A stretch of DNA of 64,000 nucleotides from Zhengitettix transpicula (lineage: Eukaryota > Arthropoda > Insecta > Orthoptera > Tetrigidae), in assembly GCA_037074705.1 (NCBI GenBank), contig CM073591.1, forward strand, positions 85,602,032 to 85,666,031, given 5' to 3'. Shown here piece by piece: positions 46,553-59,761 of the stretch. A program made the position numbers and the translations under genes. How positions within the stretch are numbered: position 1 is the stretch's first letter; the number at the start of each line of letters is the position of its first letter. Under the pieces are notes generated by a model. The model searched no databases, was not told where the DNA came from, and saw only the letters and a list, made by a program, of their open reading frames with translations.

Positions 46553-49500
46553 ATAATACGGCTAGAAATAGTCATTTTCATCCACTTCATTCAAGAAGAA
46601 TCTATACGATGATGCAATGAACTACAGATTTTTAGACTTTACGTAGCGTACTTTACATAAATTATTTTGAAGTCCTGAAACGCCAAGGATCAGGGATCGC
46701 AGAGACTTTCTGATTCTGGCTAGCGCCGTTCTGATTTCTAACAGCCGAGAAACAGAGCAGAAGCGTATCATTTGATGGTAAACTGTTCAGCCATGTCAGA
46801 ATGCTAATGAGCGGTTAACCAATACGTTCTGGTCCTTTGAGTAACTAAAGTTTGCCGACGTCCTGAGTTCGCCTTACAGAAATAAGGCTTATTGCCGCCT
46901 CATGAGCATGAGTCATTGGTTCGTTGAGCTTGTTTGCGAAGTTCTCAACCAGTTGAAGAATTCCGAGACATGTACCTCGTCAACTGCAAGACTGCCTTGG
47001 TGGTAGAAAAAGGGCGGTTGAGAATGAAAGGGCGGGGGGATCACAAGAACCTTCAGTAACGAGAAACAAACATTTCAACGGTGCAAAGCTTTACTGTTAC
47101 ATGAAAACAAGGCAGGACAGGTACGAGGAGAGAATCTTCAATAGCTTTTACCTTCGCTATTTTCGCGTTCAGAATGTTTTGAATATTTTATGAAATAAGA
47201 TTGAAAAAACCCGTTTTCGTTTTTCCATAACGTATTTCCTCTAGTTGATTCGTTAAACACTTTTATTATTCGCTTATTTAAAAATCGAGATCAAAAAGTA
47301 AAGTGTGTGAATTACGTTAATCGGTTCGTTATGAGGATAAAATATGATGTTTTAAAATTAGCCTAATATAGTACAGCTGAGTTATTTGTTATGCACGACG
47401 CTGAAATAGACACAAAGAAGAGCTCGCTGTGATGCAAATATCTGTATCGATCGGCTGTCAATACTTCATCGGCTTGCAGTTCGCAGAATCATGATGTAGT
47501 TCTAGGACATTCTCCAAGATAAAAACCGAAGATTGTAGTTGATTATGACATTACGCTTCTTGAGTCATGTTACGGATCAGATTTTAGTAAGGAGTTCTTT
47601 ATAGCCGCATATTGATGACCGCTTCTATGTAGTAAAACGAGGAAGATGTCTTCCTTGTGATTGAAAATTTTACCATAAAAGTAGGAACGCAAATCGAATA
47701 CTTAAAATTTATTCACAGATGTAAATGGCATTAAAATCGATAGATGGTCTTTTAATTAATTGCATGAGTTGTTAATAAATTAATTTTTAAAACAAAATAA
47801 ACATTTCTATAAAGTTTCTACTTGGAATCTGATGTCAATTTATTCTATCAACATCAATCCATTACATATACAAAATATTACAAAAAAGTAGATTCGTTTA
47901 CTTGTTTAGTAAAATGTTTTAATTTACCGTCTGTTTTGAATTACTAAAACAATTGATTACCTTATAGAGACACTATTTAATTTTTATTTATATTGTGACG
48001 ACGTTTCGATACCTTTTTGTATATTCTTCAGGTATGTATGTAGTCTACTATACCTCTTTCACTATTGTTTATTCAGTAAAATTTCGAGTAAAATTCGAAA
48101 AGACATAAATATTGATAATTACTAATTTATCTACAAAAATAAATTAAGCACTAAAACTAATGTATGGTACTAATAACTTTATTTTAAATAATTATCTGTA
48201 ACGAACTCGTTAAAATCCTTTAATCTACGTTCTTTTACTTCTTCCCTTTATTAAGTATTTAATTCAAACGTAAAAATATTACAAAAAGTGACAGACCTAT
48301 TTTATTCCCACAACGTTATATTCTAGTACACGAATGGTTTGAAAAGGTAAGAGGCCTATAAGTTATTTTTAAAACTGATTTACATTAAAGGTAAATCGCA
48401 CTAGGAGACTACTAACGGAGGCATAATAAAAATAATGAAGTATAAATTTATAATTACAATTATGTACGTTGTACTGAAATTAGGAAGAATTAAATTAGCA
48501 ATTTCTATATTCATACCGGCAAGAAATTTAATTTTGACAAAATGTTTGTTGTAGATCTTAAGCTATTGCGATTAAATTTTGATTATACGGGAAAATTAGA
48601 CGGAAATCAGAACGGGCAAGTAATACTCCTTTCACTACCGGGTGTTTCATGGTCGCTTATTATTACCTCCTCTCTCGAGGAAGCCATGATTGTAAGTGTG
48701 GGCCATAGTTTGTTTCGGTGGTACGGGCTGTTATGGGGAGTTAGGGGAGAGAGCAAATATTAGAGCACAGGTGCAGCAACTTAATTAAGTGCACACGCCG
48801 CTTACAGTCACATTAATACACGGAGAGTGAGCACATAAGGCTTAGAGCAAGCGAAACTTCGGCCTCTGTGTGACCAGCCGGCCGAGGTGGGCCCGGACAA
48901 TACCAAGTCTAACTTGCGAACTTGGACCCGCTATTCGGAGAATGCGAATTGGAAGCCTTACGCTGAGATTAAGATAGATAAAGCCATCCGCTGATACTGG
49001 AAATCGGAGAGAAATTCTGTTGGATTACCACACGGGATTGGTGCTCACTCTTCTTCGACCTACTTCAGTTTGACTATTTGTACTGTGTCTGATAAGTAAG
49101 AGCTAAACCACGAATGAGACAGTGTCTATAATTACATAGAATATCACTTTTTCTAGCAATATACTGTAAAGTACAATTCTTTTGAGAGATCCAAAAATTT
49201 TTCTACAGAGAATCATTCATTATTTGATGACTCTGAAGTTTGTTCTAACATGGTGAGTATGCCTACTGCTTTTTCTACTGAATAAAAATCCAAACTCAGA
49301 TGCAGAAGCTAAAATATATTTATTTAAAAGTTTAATGATCCGATGATATGTAGTAAACTACATGTATCATGTATTAAATTTTAAATTTTTTTTTGTGTGT
49401 GACTTGTTTTAAATTTTTTATTCATCTTGTTTTAAGGAACGGGTATTAGTAGGAAGCCAATGGTTTCAAGTCAGTAGCGGCATCCCTTTAAAGTATTTAT

Positions 49501-52500
49501 TTTCAAGTTCCGCTAAGGGTATTGACCGATAGGGTTTTTGTAATAGTTTATGCGTGAGAATAGTTGCGGTCCAGGAATGTCCAACGACTTGGATCAAAAC
49601 AAGCTCTTTCCGATAATAGTGAGGTGAGAAATGTTTCGTTGATCTCGTGCGTGCGGACGGCTACATAAAATAAATCTCCTCACCAAGTGACCAGGGAAGG
49701 GCAAAACGGTGGGAAATCCCTGAAAATCACACGGAAAGGTAAAATTCTTATTGGTGCCCCAGACACTCCAGCAAGTTTCGGAGATGTCCAAATCTGGACG
49801 ATGAAGAAAGAGTAGGGCGAAAAACGCAAAGGAAGAAACATCTCTCAGAAGTTAGATAGAGAGAAACGTATTTTTATCATGACACCGTTAAATTACGTAC
49901 GAGGACCTCTGAAGTTTGCCATGAGCAATACATGTTCGGAGAAGCTGAGCCAACGCGGAGTTTTTCTATAATCAGGCCCAGCAATCTTGGAAGGCCCGAC
50001 ACCAACCAGCCTTCATCACCACAAGATCTTCAGAGCCGTGGAGGATCATGGACATAGTGCAGCATGCAGAACCGTCGCACAGGAAGACCAGCAACAGTTA
50101 ACCAATTGTTCTTACGTGGCGCGGTATATGTAGTTTTTGCAGTTATTTTAAATTATTTGGGGATTTAATTTTTCATGAGGATTAAATTTTAACGGAGCGA
50201 AATTTTATTTATTTTCGAAGATTTGGTGTAATTTTATATCCACGGTCAACCTGGAATCGGTCCATGCCCACTAGCCGGAGCAATATTAAATCTTGATGTA
50301 TATATTTTGTAAATAGTTTTTTGTAATATATTAAAATTTTATATGCCTTTAACGATTTCAAATTTTCTTTTTATATAAAAGATCCCAACTTCTTTAATAT
50401 ATCGTTAAGCGTTTAAAGTATGAATATTGTTATTTTTATAAAAGGAGAAAGTAAAATAAAGATAAGAGGGTTACCACAGACTGAAAATCAATATCATAAA
50501 TGTAAAATAAACATTTAAATTCTAATGTACCAAAACCAGTTATAGGTGAGGAACAAGGGGAACTGCATTATATGAAGTTAAACAGTTACTATTCCTTACA
50601 AAAAAAATATATTTTTCTTCAAATGAATGGATTTTCGCGTCCGACTTAAAAAATTCTACTTTGTACGACAGCAAAGCTTCCCAAACTGGTATATTAGACT
50701 ATTTGTTGCGAAGGTCCTGTTATACAAATCCGATGTAGGGCCTACATATGACTGAACCATACTTCGAAAACTGTGCCTTATAAAAAAAGCCACTATCAAA
50801 AAATTTAAACGAAGACATCTTATTCCCAACGGTGTAGATTATTATTTGAAATTTATTTTCTTAACAATATACATATAGTCTAACCATAAGACAAAGCACT
50901 AAATTAAAAGGTTATTACATATTAAAAATATAATACTTCAAATAAAATAAAAACTTATCAATATCTTATATGGTATGAATTTTAAATTAAAAATCACATA
51001 TTTGAACTGAATTAAAGTTTCGTCCTAAATATTACTTATCTTTGTATATCATTACAGCGAACTGAATCCGGTTATGGTGAATTATAGTAAAGCGCGAAAC
51101 AGTTTTGTTGCTAATTTTATTTTACTTTTCCTATTTTCGTGAAATATTTATTTGTTGTAGCTTTGAGATGTTTGGACGAGGATCTTGGTCGAAAGTTGAA
51201 AAATATTTTTTTAAAAACAAAAGCTCTGTTATAGTATAGTCGGTAATATAATATATATATATCACAGTTTCTCCGTTCTATTTTTGATAACGATTTACGG
51301 TCGAAACGTGGAGATCTGAGAGTCCTGATTGAGGCAACTAGTACAGGTTAATGTGGACGTTTCGAACGTGACACTGACCAGGCAAGCCAATGCTGAGGCA
51401 GCTGCCCAGGACGCCTTTCTTACTCGTCATCGGCTTCACTCCAACCCCCCCAAAAATTAAAACTAACATCCTAACTTTAAAGCGTTTCTTCGGCGCAGTA
51501 TAAGCAGTTCTATATTTCTGACTCTTATAGAAGTTATTCCGAAATAACGACTAATTACGATTTCATTGAATTGATTCTATTAGCTGTTCGGCTGACACGA
51601 GTGATTAATAAATATAGCGTACAGGGAACCACTTTTATTCTATTTTGTGTTCTCCGATTCGAATCTCTACATCATAAGATTGGTAACAGAGTTCTTTTAC
51701 TCTAATGAATTTAGGTGTATCAATAAATCAAATCACAATTGTACCCATGAATATCTTCCAGGGAAATTATAGGTTCAATATATTCCATTTAATACAATTG
51801 GGAATTCATAAAACTAATAATAAAGTGCAGTTCTATAAAATTAGTCAAAAATCTGTATATTAGCTGAATGCAGCTATACATCCATATGTGACTAATGCTT
51901 TCAGAAGTTTTAGCAAATGCTTCGCTTTTTATCTAAAACTTTTCCCTTCTGTCAAACTTTACTTTATTATAATAAATATGAAAATTAATAACTGTCTCTT
52001 CAAATGTTATGTTTTGAAACTGTGGAGGAAATGAGTTTCAGAAACAACATTCACGAACATTTTATTTCGTAGCACAGCGCGTAGATAACGAAGATCACTG
52101 CTTTATGTCCGCGATAAGGAAGGATTTACGTTATCTGGCCTCATTTGATAACAGAAACTACATGAACTACGGAACGTTCTTACGTTCATATAATCGAACA
52201 ATTTCAAAACTCAAAGTCTGTCACTCCAGTGGAAATAGTGTTACATTTTTTCAATTTCGGGAACTCAACGATATTGCGTTCTCTGTTTTAAAAACAGTGA
52301 AAGTAATCTCGAAATCAAGTGTGACGTCTCCACATTATCTTATCTTCCCAGGTACGTAGCCTACTAACGTCACAAAGATAACAATGGATTTATTTAAAAG
52401 CTTCGGAGAACTATTAGGCACATATTGATATTTGTATCAACACCAACGGAAAGCCCTAAACTAAGCTACTTTCATTTAGACACAAAATAGAACACTTCAA

Positions 52501-54044
52501 TTTCACCGGTCCCGAAACATATTGATCTACTCGTTAAATACATTACATCTAGCAAATTTATTGACATAATGTTTAATTTCTAACCTGAAAGTACAGTAAA
52601 TTCCGAAAATGTCGCAACATTGAACTTTTACGTAAATAAAAAGTATTCAGAAAAAAATTTAACCATCCAATATTAGTTAAAAAAAATCTGTTCTCTGTAT
52701 CACTACTCTATACATTTCATACAAGAAATGTAACAGATCCAGCTGAACGGATATAGACAGCAGGTTAGATTTTTTTTTACATTAAACATACATTTTTATC
52801 ACGTGTAATCCTTTAAATATTTCATTTTGGAATGAGCTTTAATTACGATGAATTACGTTCAATTTTCTTAAGATGTTAGTATAAAAGCAGGACACATAAG
52901 TGTAACTTATACCATTCTTCCGAAAAGGAAGCTCAATATAAACGTTACTCATTCATTTCTTGTTTAAGTAAAAAGCTCGAAATTGAATAAGTAAAAAATA
53001 GATAAATTTCCAACACAAGGCGCTTCCGAAATCGTTTTGTGAAGTAAACATAAATAGGTTCTGAATATCTGCAGTCAAGTTAGTTTCATTAGAATCGCTT
53101 TCTGTTGTCGCGCGAAACTTCCAAACTTCAAGACGCTTGGTGCAAAGGAAATCGGTATACGAACTTAACTTGTCCTCAAAAGAAACTTTTCTTTCTATTC
53201 CCTCAAAGAAACTGGAAAAATTATGTATCTTCGAAATAATCTCACTTTTTTTGTTTAAAACACGTCTTGATGTAAAGAATATTAAAATAATTCAATTGCA
53301 CCCCAAAAAATGAAGGAACCATATTTTTGTACTAGAAAAGTTTTCAACAGTTTTTATTAATTTCTTTTCAACTAATATTTTATTTTTTCCAAGTTGAAGA
53401 TTTCATTCTCTCGTTTGACTTAATTTCTCACCATTTTTAATTTTAGGTTATCAGCAACTTACTTAAAAGAAGCAGAAACAATATTGACCATTATATTAAT
53501 ACTTGAAATATTTAAAATAATTATAAATTTAATTTATTAATTTATAGTATACCCTAATGACACAGTTCATTTAATAAGCTATTATATCCAAGAGTAGGAA
53601 ATATGTTTCCTGGGCTATTTTACATCACAAGGCTAATGAGGTCAGAGAGAGAAAATGTGGGAAGTAGATCCCACGTTGTTTCCCGGGCATTTGTTCAAAC
53701 AACCATAACTATGATGTTGAATTGTATAGCTCTGTACATAAGTGTCAAGCTGTTATTTCTGTTACAAGTCATAAAAGCGATTGGTTTGAATAAAAACTAA
53801 TGTACTTCATAACTGTTTGCATATCAGCTCATAGTTTATCAAACGAATACAAATTAAATTTATTTCTTTCTTTGTTCCTTATTATTTTCAATTTAATATT
53901 AATGAAATAACCACACAAAATTATATATCTTAAAAACAAAATTAAAGTCATAATATGTAATAAAAGATTTTTATATAATAAATCGTAAATCAAAATCTTT
54001 TGTTTAAGCCACATTAATATTTCAGAAACATTTTAATGCAAATA
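46553..54044. other. 7.5 kb without recognised genes or repeats
   Basis: Patches with higher G+C (46700-47120, 48780-49100, 49560-50110) carry no motif I recognise. Frames 48542-48763, 49594-49791, 52105-52359 and 53603-53800 are unsupported. GACGACGTTTCGATACC at about 47998 resembles the CGACGTTTCG found at about 20713. (AT)n occurs near 51245-51260. Confidence 0.45.
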
Positions 54045-54640
54045 AATCAATACTCAAAGCACAATTTGGCACACTCATCACGGGATTTCTTAAAGTATAA
54101 TTTGTTCTATAATTCTTTACCGCAAACATATTTAAATCTACAGGTCCTTGAACAAAATCTGAAATTCAATTTATCAATTAAATCACCGCAAACAATATTG
54201 TAATAAACTAACTTAAAAATAAATTTTAAATCGTTAGAGCCACATTCGGATTCCAGAGATGGTGTTTTCAATTCTGCAACAATAATTATTTGTATAATTA
54301 TGGTTTGTAAATAGGTCTGGAAAATTTATTCTACATGATACTTAAAAAAATTGTGATGTACTGTTCAAAATTTTTTTATAAACGTGCTTGTGAAGGGTGT
54401 CCAAAATATAGATGCGAACATTAATATTGGTTTCAACAAAGATACATAACATTTCAATATTTAAAAAGTAAGGAATAATTTACATTTTCTTCGGATAAAA
54501 TTTTGATAGCTTTCTTTATAGACGCAATAATATGTGCTTCAAATGTTACTTTTGAATCAAATAATAAGTCTACAATAACATTAACCGTTTCCAAGACAAC
54601 CATCAATATTACAAGGAAAAGTGACAACGTTTCTAACTTT
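54045..54640 (-). pseudogene. LINE reverse-transcriptase C-terminal relic
   Basis: The minus-strand reading gives VIVDLLFDSKVTFEAHIIAS followed by IKKAIKILSEENVN. This matches the DLGVxFDSKLTFxxHIxxxxxKAxxxLGFIxRN block C-terminal of the reverse-transcriptase domain in jockey/RTE-type LINEs. Later pieces, LESECGSNDLKFIFKLVYYN with IVCGDLIDKLNFR and CSRTCRFKYVCGKEL, follow the family's LExRRxxNDLxFxxKLxxGxIDxPxLLxxIxFxVPxRxTR order. Several stops and frame changes show that it is dead. Upstream reverse transcriptase and endonuclease are missing, as in 5'-truncated LINEs. Confidence 0.65.
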
Positions 54641-55436
54641 TAAGAATGAAACTATTTACTGATATTTAATTTCACTTTTATTTATCAATTTCTAGAATAG
54701 ATATGTTCGTATTTGTCACTGTAACATAAACTCTTACCATGGTTTCCCAACAAAATTACGAAATGTCAGCCAATCAATGGAATGACGTATCAAAGAAATA
54801 ATAACTGTTGGAAACTTTAGATAAAAATCCTGATATTGAAGCATTCCCGACTACTCCCATGTGATATACTTCGTCGTGACACATACCCTTCAGATCCAAT
54901 AATTTGGTTGTTCGTACATTGAAATATTGCACTTTAAATCTGTTTGGCGAACACGTTTAGACTATAGTATAAAACAATATATTTATCCTTCTTTCTGTTT
55001 CAGGCTGAAGTTGCAATGTTTTCTTCGCAGTATTTCTGGGCTCATGCTGAAACGTTTAAAAATATGTCGTTAGCGTTCCACAGAAACTTCACACGACACA
55101 TTTCGTTTTAAGATAAAACAAAGTCAACATTCGTACTCGTTGAAGGTATCGTGTATTAAAGACGAATTATTCTGACGTGAAAAGAGGACATGCTATTTAT
55201 GGAATTCTCAGTAAGCATGAAATGGCTATTTAAATTTCCGCGTTATATATTGCTTCTTCATAATATTCTTCAGCCGAGCTTAATTCAGAAATTTATAACC
55301 TCTTTTACGTCTTCTTACGTTGCAAATTTGGCCACTAATTTGATCGTCTCCCTGTTCGGTGCCCGCAGCTCAGTTACGTTATTAAATTAACTTTTTCAGG
55401 CTACTAAAACAGAAGAGGCACGGCGAAAATATGTCG
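54641..55436. other. non-coding sequence
   Basis: Nothing is recognisable. The plus frame 55190-55390 has no motif. Confidence 0.45.
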
Positions 55437-55900
55437 TTAATTATAACTTTTAAGAAGAGTTGCACAAATTACTTCATTAGATCTCCTGGACAGCGAGCAT
55501 GCTTCTGCATGTTTAATGAAAGCGGGAAGGCAAAGGATCTTTTTTTTAAAGAAAAAAGAAAGAAAAAGATACATTGTTGCGTGGAGGACGTGGACCCATA
55601 CGTCTAATCGACAGCTTCGAGGGCGGAGGAGGAACGTCGCTAAAATGGTGTCACAAAAAGCGGCCATTCTTACTTGGCGACCTGAGCCCATGACGCAGAG
55701 AGCACTTTTAATAACGGGGGCGTTTTTCTTTCTTCCTTCCCCCGGTTTTTTTTTTCTTTTGCAGCGGCTGAGATCGTTGCGGAAAAGACCCGTGTCCTCT
55801 GGAGTACGTGATGCCATCTCGCAGACCTCCGAAGCCTTCAGCCAAGATAGGAAGCCTAAAATTTTTCTCTTCACAAAAGAGTATCCGGAGTGCTCCTGAC
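55437..55900. other. GC-rich patch with long frames on both strands
   Basis: A 145-codon minus frame and a 127-codon plus frame overlap almost completely in DNA richer in G+C than its flanks. Neither shows a domain; both are rich in Arg/Lys and Phe runs from low-complexity A/T and C/T tracts (about 55538-55570 and 55725-55760). The patch may be an exon, a regulatory element or a decayed transposon. I cannot choose a strand. Confidence 0.2.
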
Positions 55901-57335
55901 AGAGAGATTTATATAGCTACCATGTTTCACTAAAAGTACACATTTTGGAAACAGATGTTAACAGACCTAAACATAGGAAATGAAAAGAAATGGTTCCCTA
56001 TTGTCTTTAGCCTTGGTCCCAACAAGAGCTGTTCAGTTTTATTGTCATATATTTCTACATGTAAGGCATAAATATTATTGGAAAAATAATATTTGATACT
56101 ATGGCAGCAGTAGGCCGTCGCCCCGTTCTATCCCACAATGAGCAGAACCTATTTCATTTGAATCCTCCCTGACATATATAAAAATAAAGATTACATATAA
56201 GCCCATGAGCTAACAGAACTGGAAATTAAATTATAATTTACATTGTAACAGAAGCTTATGGATTGATTAAAACATGTCAAATTGTTCGCGTGAATAATGA
56301 AAATAAATTATTTCCTATGTATCCATTGAAATGCTAAGATATTTATTTTATAATAAATATCAGTATCTCGCTGAAGTTCACGAGATAGAGGCAACTGCGA
56401 GTCTTTATCCACCAGATTTATTGTTCTTCGAACTAGTGTTGTTGCTGATGGCACGACAGAGTGCAGACACGTGTTTCTTTTCTACAATCCGTGAACTTGA
56501 CTATTAAAATTGGAAAAACTATTACCGTTTTCGAATTGTTTCACTAGCAACACCAGCGTGGAAGACAGCTTCAGTGGTTTCCACTAGTTAAAATAAAGTA
56601 TCGTTTGAAATACATTACACTTTCATCAAATGAGGGATACTACTCCAATGTTGTCACTAGTTCTGGTAAGACTTTGGGGGAGGGGGAAAGAAGATATATA
56701 TTCAACTCGAAAAGGAGATCACGCATTCGTTTCCGTTTTTGGAGGCAACGAGAAGGAAGCAGATCGAGGGAGATGTTGACAGTTAGTTAAAAATATATCG
56801 CCGCAATGAGAGGCACGTTATTGAGTCGACAGTTGTTGCTGAAAATAGCATTTATAATTTAGAGAAACCTTTTAGAAGATAATCGATGAAACACTGGTGC
56901 ACAGAGAATTGCTGGAAGTTGCAACGAGGATAAGTTAATATATGCATCCATTCTGGTGGAAAACAACGAACTCTGGTACAGCAACCAGGGAATGCTTCTC
57001 AGTCCACAGAACAAAGACAGACGACATAATACAAAAAATAATTTAATCTCATATGAAATCCTTATAAAAATATCCATGCTAATAATTGAAAGTAAATTGA
57101 AATAACTTTTTATTGAATTAGTAAAATCAAATTTAAGTTGTAAATACATTAAAGCTATAAATACTTTTTTTAATAAACCCGTAAATCTTATATACCGCAA
57201 ATAAAACTAAATGATCTTAAGATTCGAATTATTCTCGATTTCCACTATAATATAGTAACCATCGTGTTACACAGAAGCGCGCTTTCAACTGTCACAATAA
57301 ATTACAATATTCAATTTAATGACATAAAATAAAAA
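55901..57335. other. non-coding; probable remains of an LTR element interior
   Basis: The right edge adjoins a primer-binding site in minus orientation, so the DNA below 57336 should have been the interior of that retrotransposon. The minus frame 56859-57200 has no gag-like motif and lacks an ATG at its start. I found no reverse transcriptase or integrase, so the interior is deleted or decayed. Confidence 0.35.
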
Positions 57336-57352
57336 CCCAACGTTGGGCGCCA
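57336..57352 (-). other. primer-binding site (lysine-tRNA type)
   Basis: On the minus strand, TGGCGCCCAACGTTGGG lies 5 bp after the ...ATTACA end of an LTR. It agrees with the sequence complementary to the 3' end of tRNA-Lys used by many gypsy-type and retroviral elements (TGGCGCCCAACGTGGGG), with one base different. This fixes the LTR's orientation and identity. Confidence 0.75.
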
Positions 57353-57357
57353 ATTAA

Positions 57358-58178
57358 TGTAATAATCAAACTAATTTAAAGAAATATAATAGCCACACGT
57401 TGGAGGGTCAATTAAATGTAATAATTAAAAATCGACCTCAAACGCTGATAGTAAACAATCAATTATATTACAAAATTAAGGAACAAAATATTACAAAATA
57501 ACTATTAAATTTTCAAGAAAATATTAACATAAAAAATTAAACCAAATCTGAAATCCAGAGAAATCTGACGGTACGAAATTTTTATATAAGGTTTACAATG
57601 AATATTTTTTTACATACCATTTTATCCCACTCATAACACAGTGATTATACACTTCTCTGGTTATTTAAATTAATTTTATTTAACAGGCCATGGTATTCAC
57701 TGTTCACAACATAAATCAGCATACACTTTAGTTTGATCTTGCTAAATTTCCGACCAACTGACCACCGGAAACGTCTCCAACATTCGTATTAGAACTTTTT
57801 CGACCTACATGTACCAGCTGACTTTTCTTTACTGTCATGGATATTAATGAAAACTGACTTATGTACTTTACTGTTCTGAATATTAATACAACCTCTCCAC
57901 TTTACTGTTTCACTTAATATTCTAGGCTGAATGCGACCACCTAAGGCCGGCTTTCGTTACGAACTCACTATGACAACCATCGGCCGGGCCCTCCAAAATA
58001 GACTGGCTTGTTTACTTGTCATAATTTTCAATCTCAAATATACGCCGGCAATAATACGTCTCAAGCACTCCACATTCTTACTCCACGCTGACTGTTGTTT
58101 CAGCCATAACTATTATGCCGACAGTACAAATGTTAAAGAAATTATAAAAAATCATTTCATTACTCATTGATGATCACC
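57358..58178 (-). mobile_element. LTR, (AT)n-associated family, copy 4, with PBS
   Basis: In minus orientation this unit ends TTTGATTATTACA directly before the primer-binding site. It shares the ATGGTATGTAA...TGTAAACCTTATAT block with copy 2 and ATGGCCTGTTA with copy 1. Its 5' edge abuts an (AT)-rich tract near 58180; the exact start (perhaps TGGTGATC) is uncertain. About 60 bp inside its 3' end a second TTATTACA is followed by TTTAATTGACCCTCCAACG, a worn second junction. No partner LTR or coding interior was found. Confidence 0.6.
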
Positions 58179-58180
58179 AC

Positions 58181-58226
58181 TATATATATATATTATATAT
58201 ATATATTATATATATATATATATATT
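58181..58226. repeat. (AT)n tract beside LTR copy 4
   Basis: An imperfect AT tract borders the 5' end of the minus-strand LTR, matching the flanks of copies 1-3. Confidence 0.9.
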
Positions 58227-59684
58227 TCTAAAAAATATTTTATAATTTCACTGCTTCACTTTTATATATAAATATTATTTATTTAAATATATATTGATGT
58301 ATATGGAATTACTTATTTTTCAATAGAAACCTAACGAAGTCTTCCCACGTCAGAGGAATGAAACCGTATGACGTCACATATACAACTTTAATTGCCGTTA
58401 ATATTTTTGAAACATTTAATGAAGTTAAACAGGGATTATCATTTATATAGACAAACGATAGAATAATATTATCCTGTGGTTAAGCATACAACACCCAATC
58501 GACGCTGGCACTTTATTTCAAATGAGTAGTTTCAGTTCAAAGTAGTGATATTTATTAATGTCGCCTCAAAGGGACAATGTACCGGGACAAACAGTCGTAC
58601 TAAGTCTCGAAACACAAAGACACGCTGGCAAACGCACGTATAAAAGGCGACGACTTGAGTGGGAGAACATCTGAGGCATGTTTGCGGTCGTGGGATTGAA
58701 ATATGCTGATTTGACAGCGGAGAAATGTTTCTCTTCTTTCGAGATACACATTCCTTTTCAATATTTAGGAACTGAACCGTCGCTGCGCAGGGAACGTCGA
58801 AAGGTCAGAAGTTCGCTCCTCGAGGTCGCTGTGAAGAAATCACCATTTAATGATAATACAAGTAGACCTAAAGAGACCATTGTTACAACATTTTTTCACT
58901 TTCCTACCCTACGTTTGGAGGAATAAGTAGTGAGTAACTTTTGTTTCACTTTAAATTCAAAACAATAATCGCACATAGGCTCAACAAAAAAAACTAAGCG
59001 CCACTGATCGAATTACGTAAAAACACTGAGACTCAGATGTCTAGCAAACAATGCACTTTTCTAAGTTTATCAATTCAAATATTACATTTGGTTCCACAAC
59101 AAAATCAAGATCTCAAGGTTGGAAAGTCACTAGACTCTCCACCAACACAAGCTAGCATGTTAATTATTTATCTTATTTATTCTAAATACATGAACACAAC
59201 TGTAAAATCCTTGGCTAAATATTACTAACAATAATAAAAACATTCGGTTCCGATTGTTATTATATATCCATGGTTTAAAACAAATAAAATTTCAAAGATT
59301 CAATTATATCTCGTATATATTTTTTCAGCGAATTATATTCAAGCATAATAATTATTGTTCGTGAGTTGTAGCATTAAAGGACAAAATGAATGGTAAATAT
59401 TTTGAATATTATTTATGTAAAAACCAAAAAGTCTTCTATTGTATGTAAAACGGACATAAGAGGCTGTATTGACCGTCTTTATATAAATTAAGACAAATTA
59501 TTTTAATTATTGAGTAAAATATCGTCAAACATGCCCTCTGAAGTTGAACGTTAATGTGAAAATTGGTTATTATTGAAATTGTTCCAAGTAAATATTAATG
59601 TCCCGGTAAGAAACATTTTATTTCAAAACACAAGAATGTCTAACCTCCTTCACCTTTGTCCAGACACTATTAGCACGTTTATTA
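58227..59684. other. non-coding sequence
   Basis: Opposed frames at 58566-58926 overlap without motifs. Nothing else is recognisable up to the TA target of the mariner at 59683. Confidence 0.45.
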
Positions 59685-59713
59685 CGAGGGTGAATCAAAT
59701 ATAAACAAGACTT
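59685..59713. repeat. mariner left terminal inverted repeat
   Basis: It matches the reverse complement of 60894-60922 at 28 of 29 positions. Confidence 0.95.
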
Positions 59714-59761
59714 ATTTTTTTAAATATTTATTTTGATTTTAAACGCACAAACAATCATAGT

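Noticed and set aside
51640..51690. Possible tRNA gene from GATTCGAATC near 51653
   Set aside because: The B-box-like core has no A box upstream at tRNA distance, and I found no cloverleaf arms.
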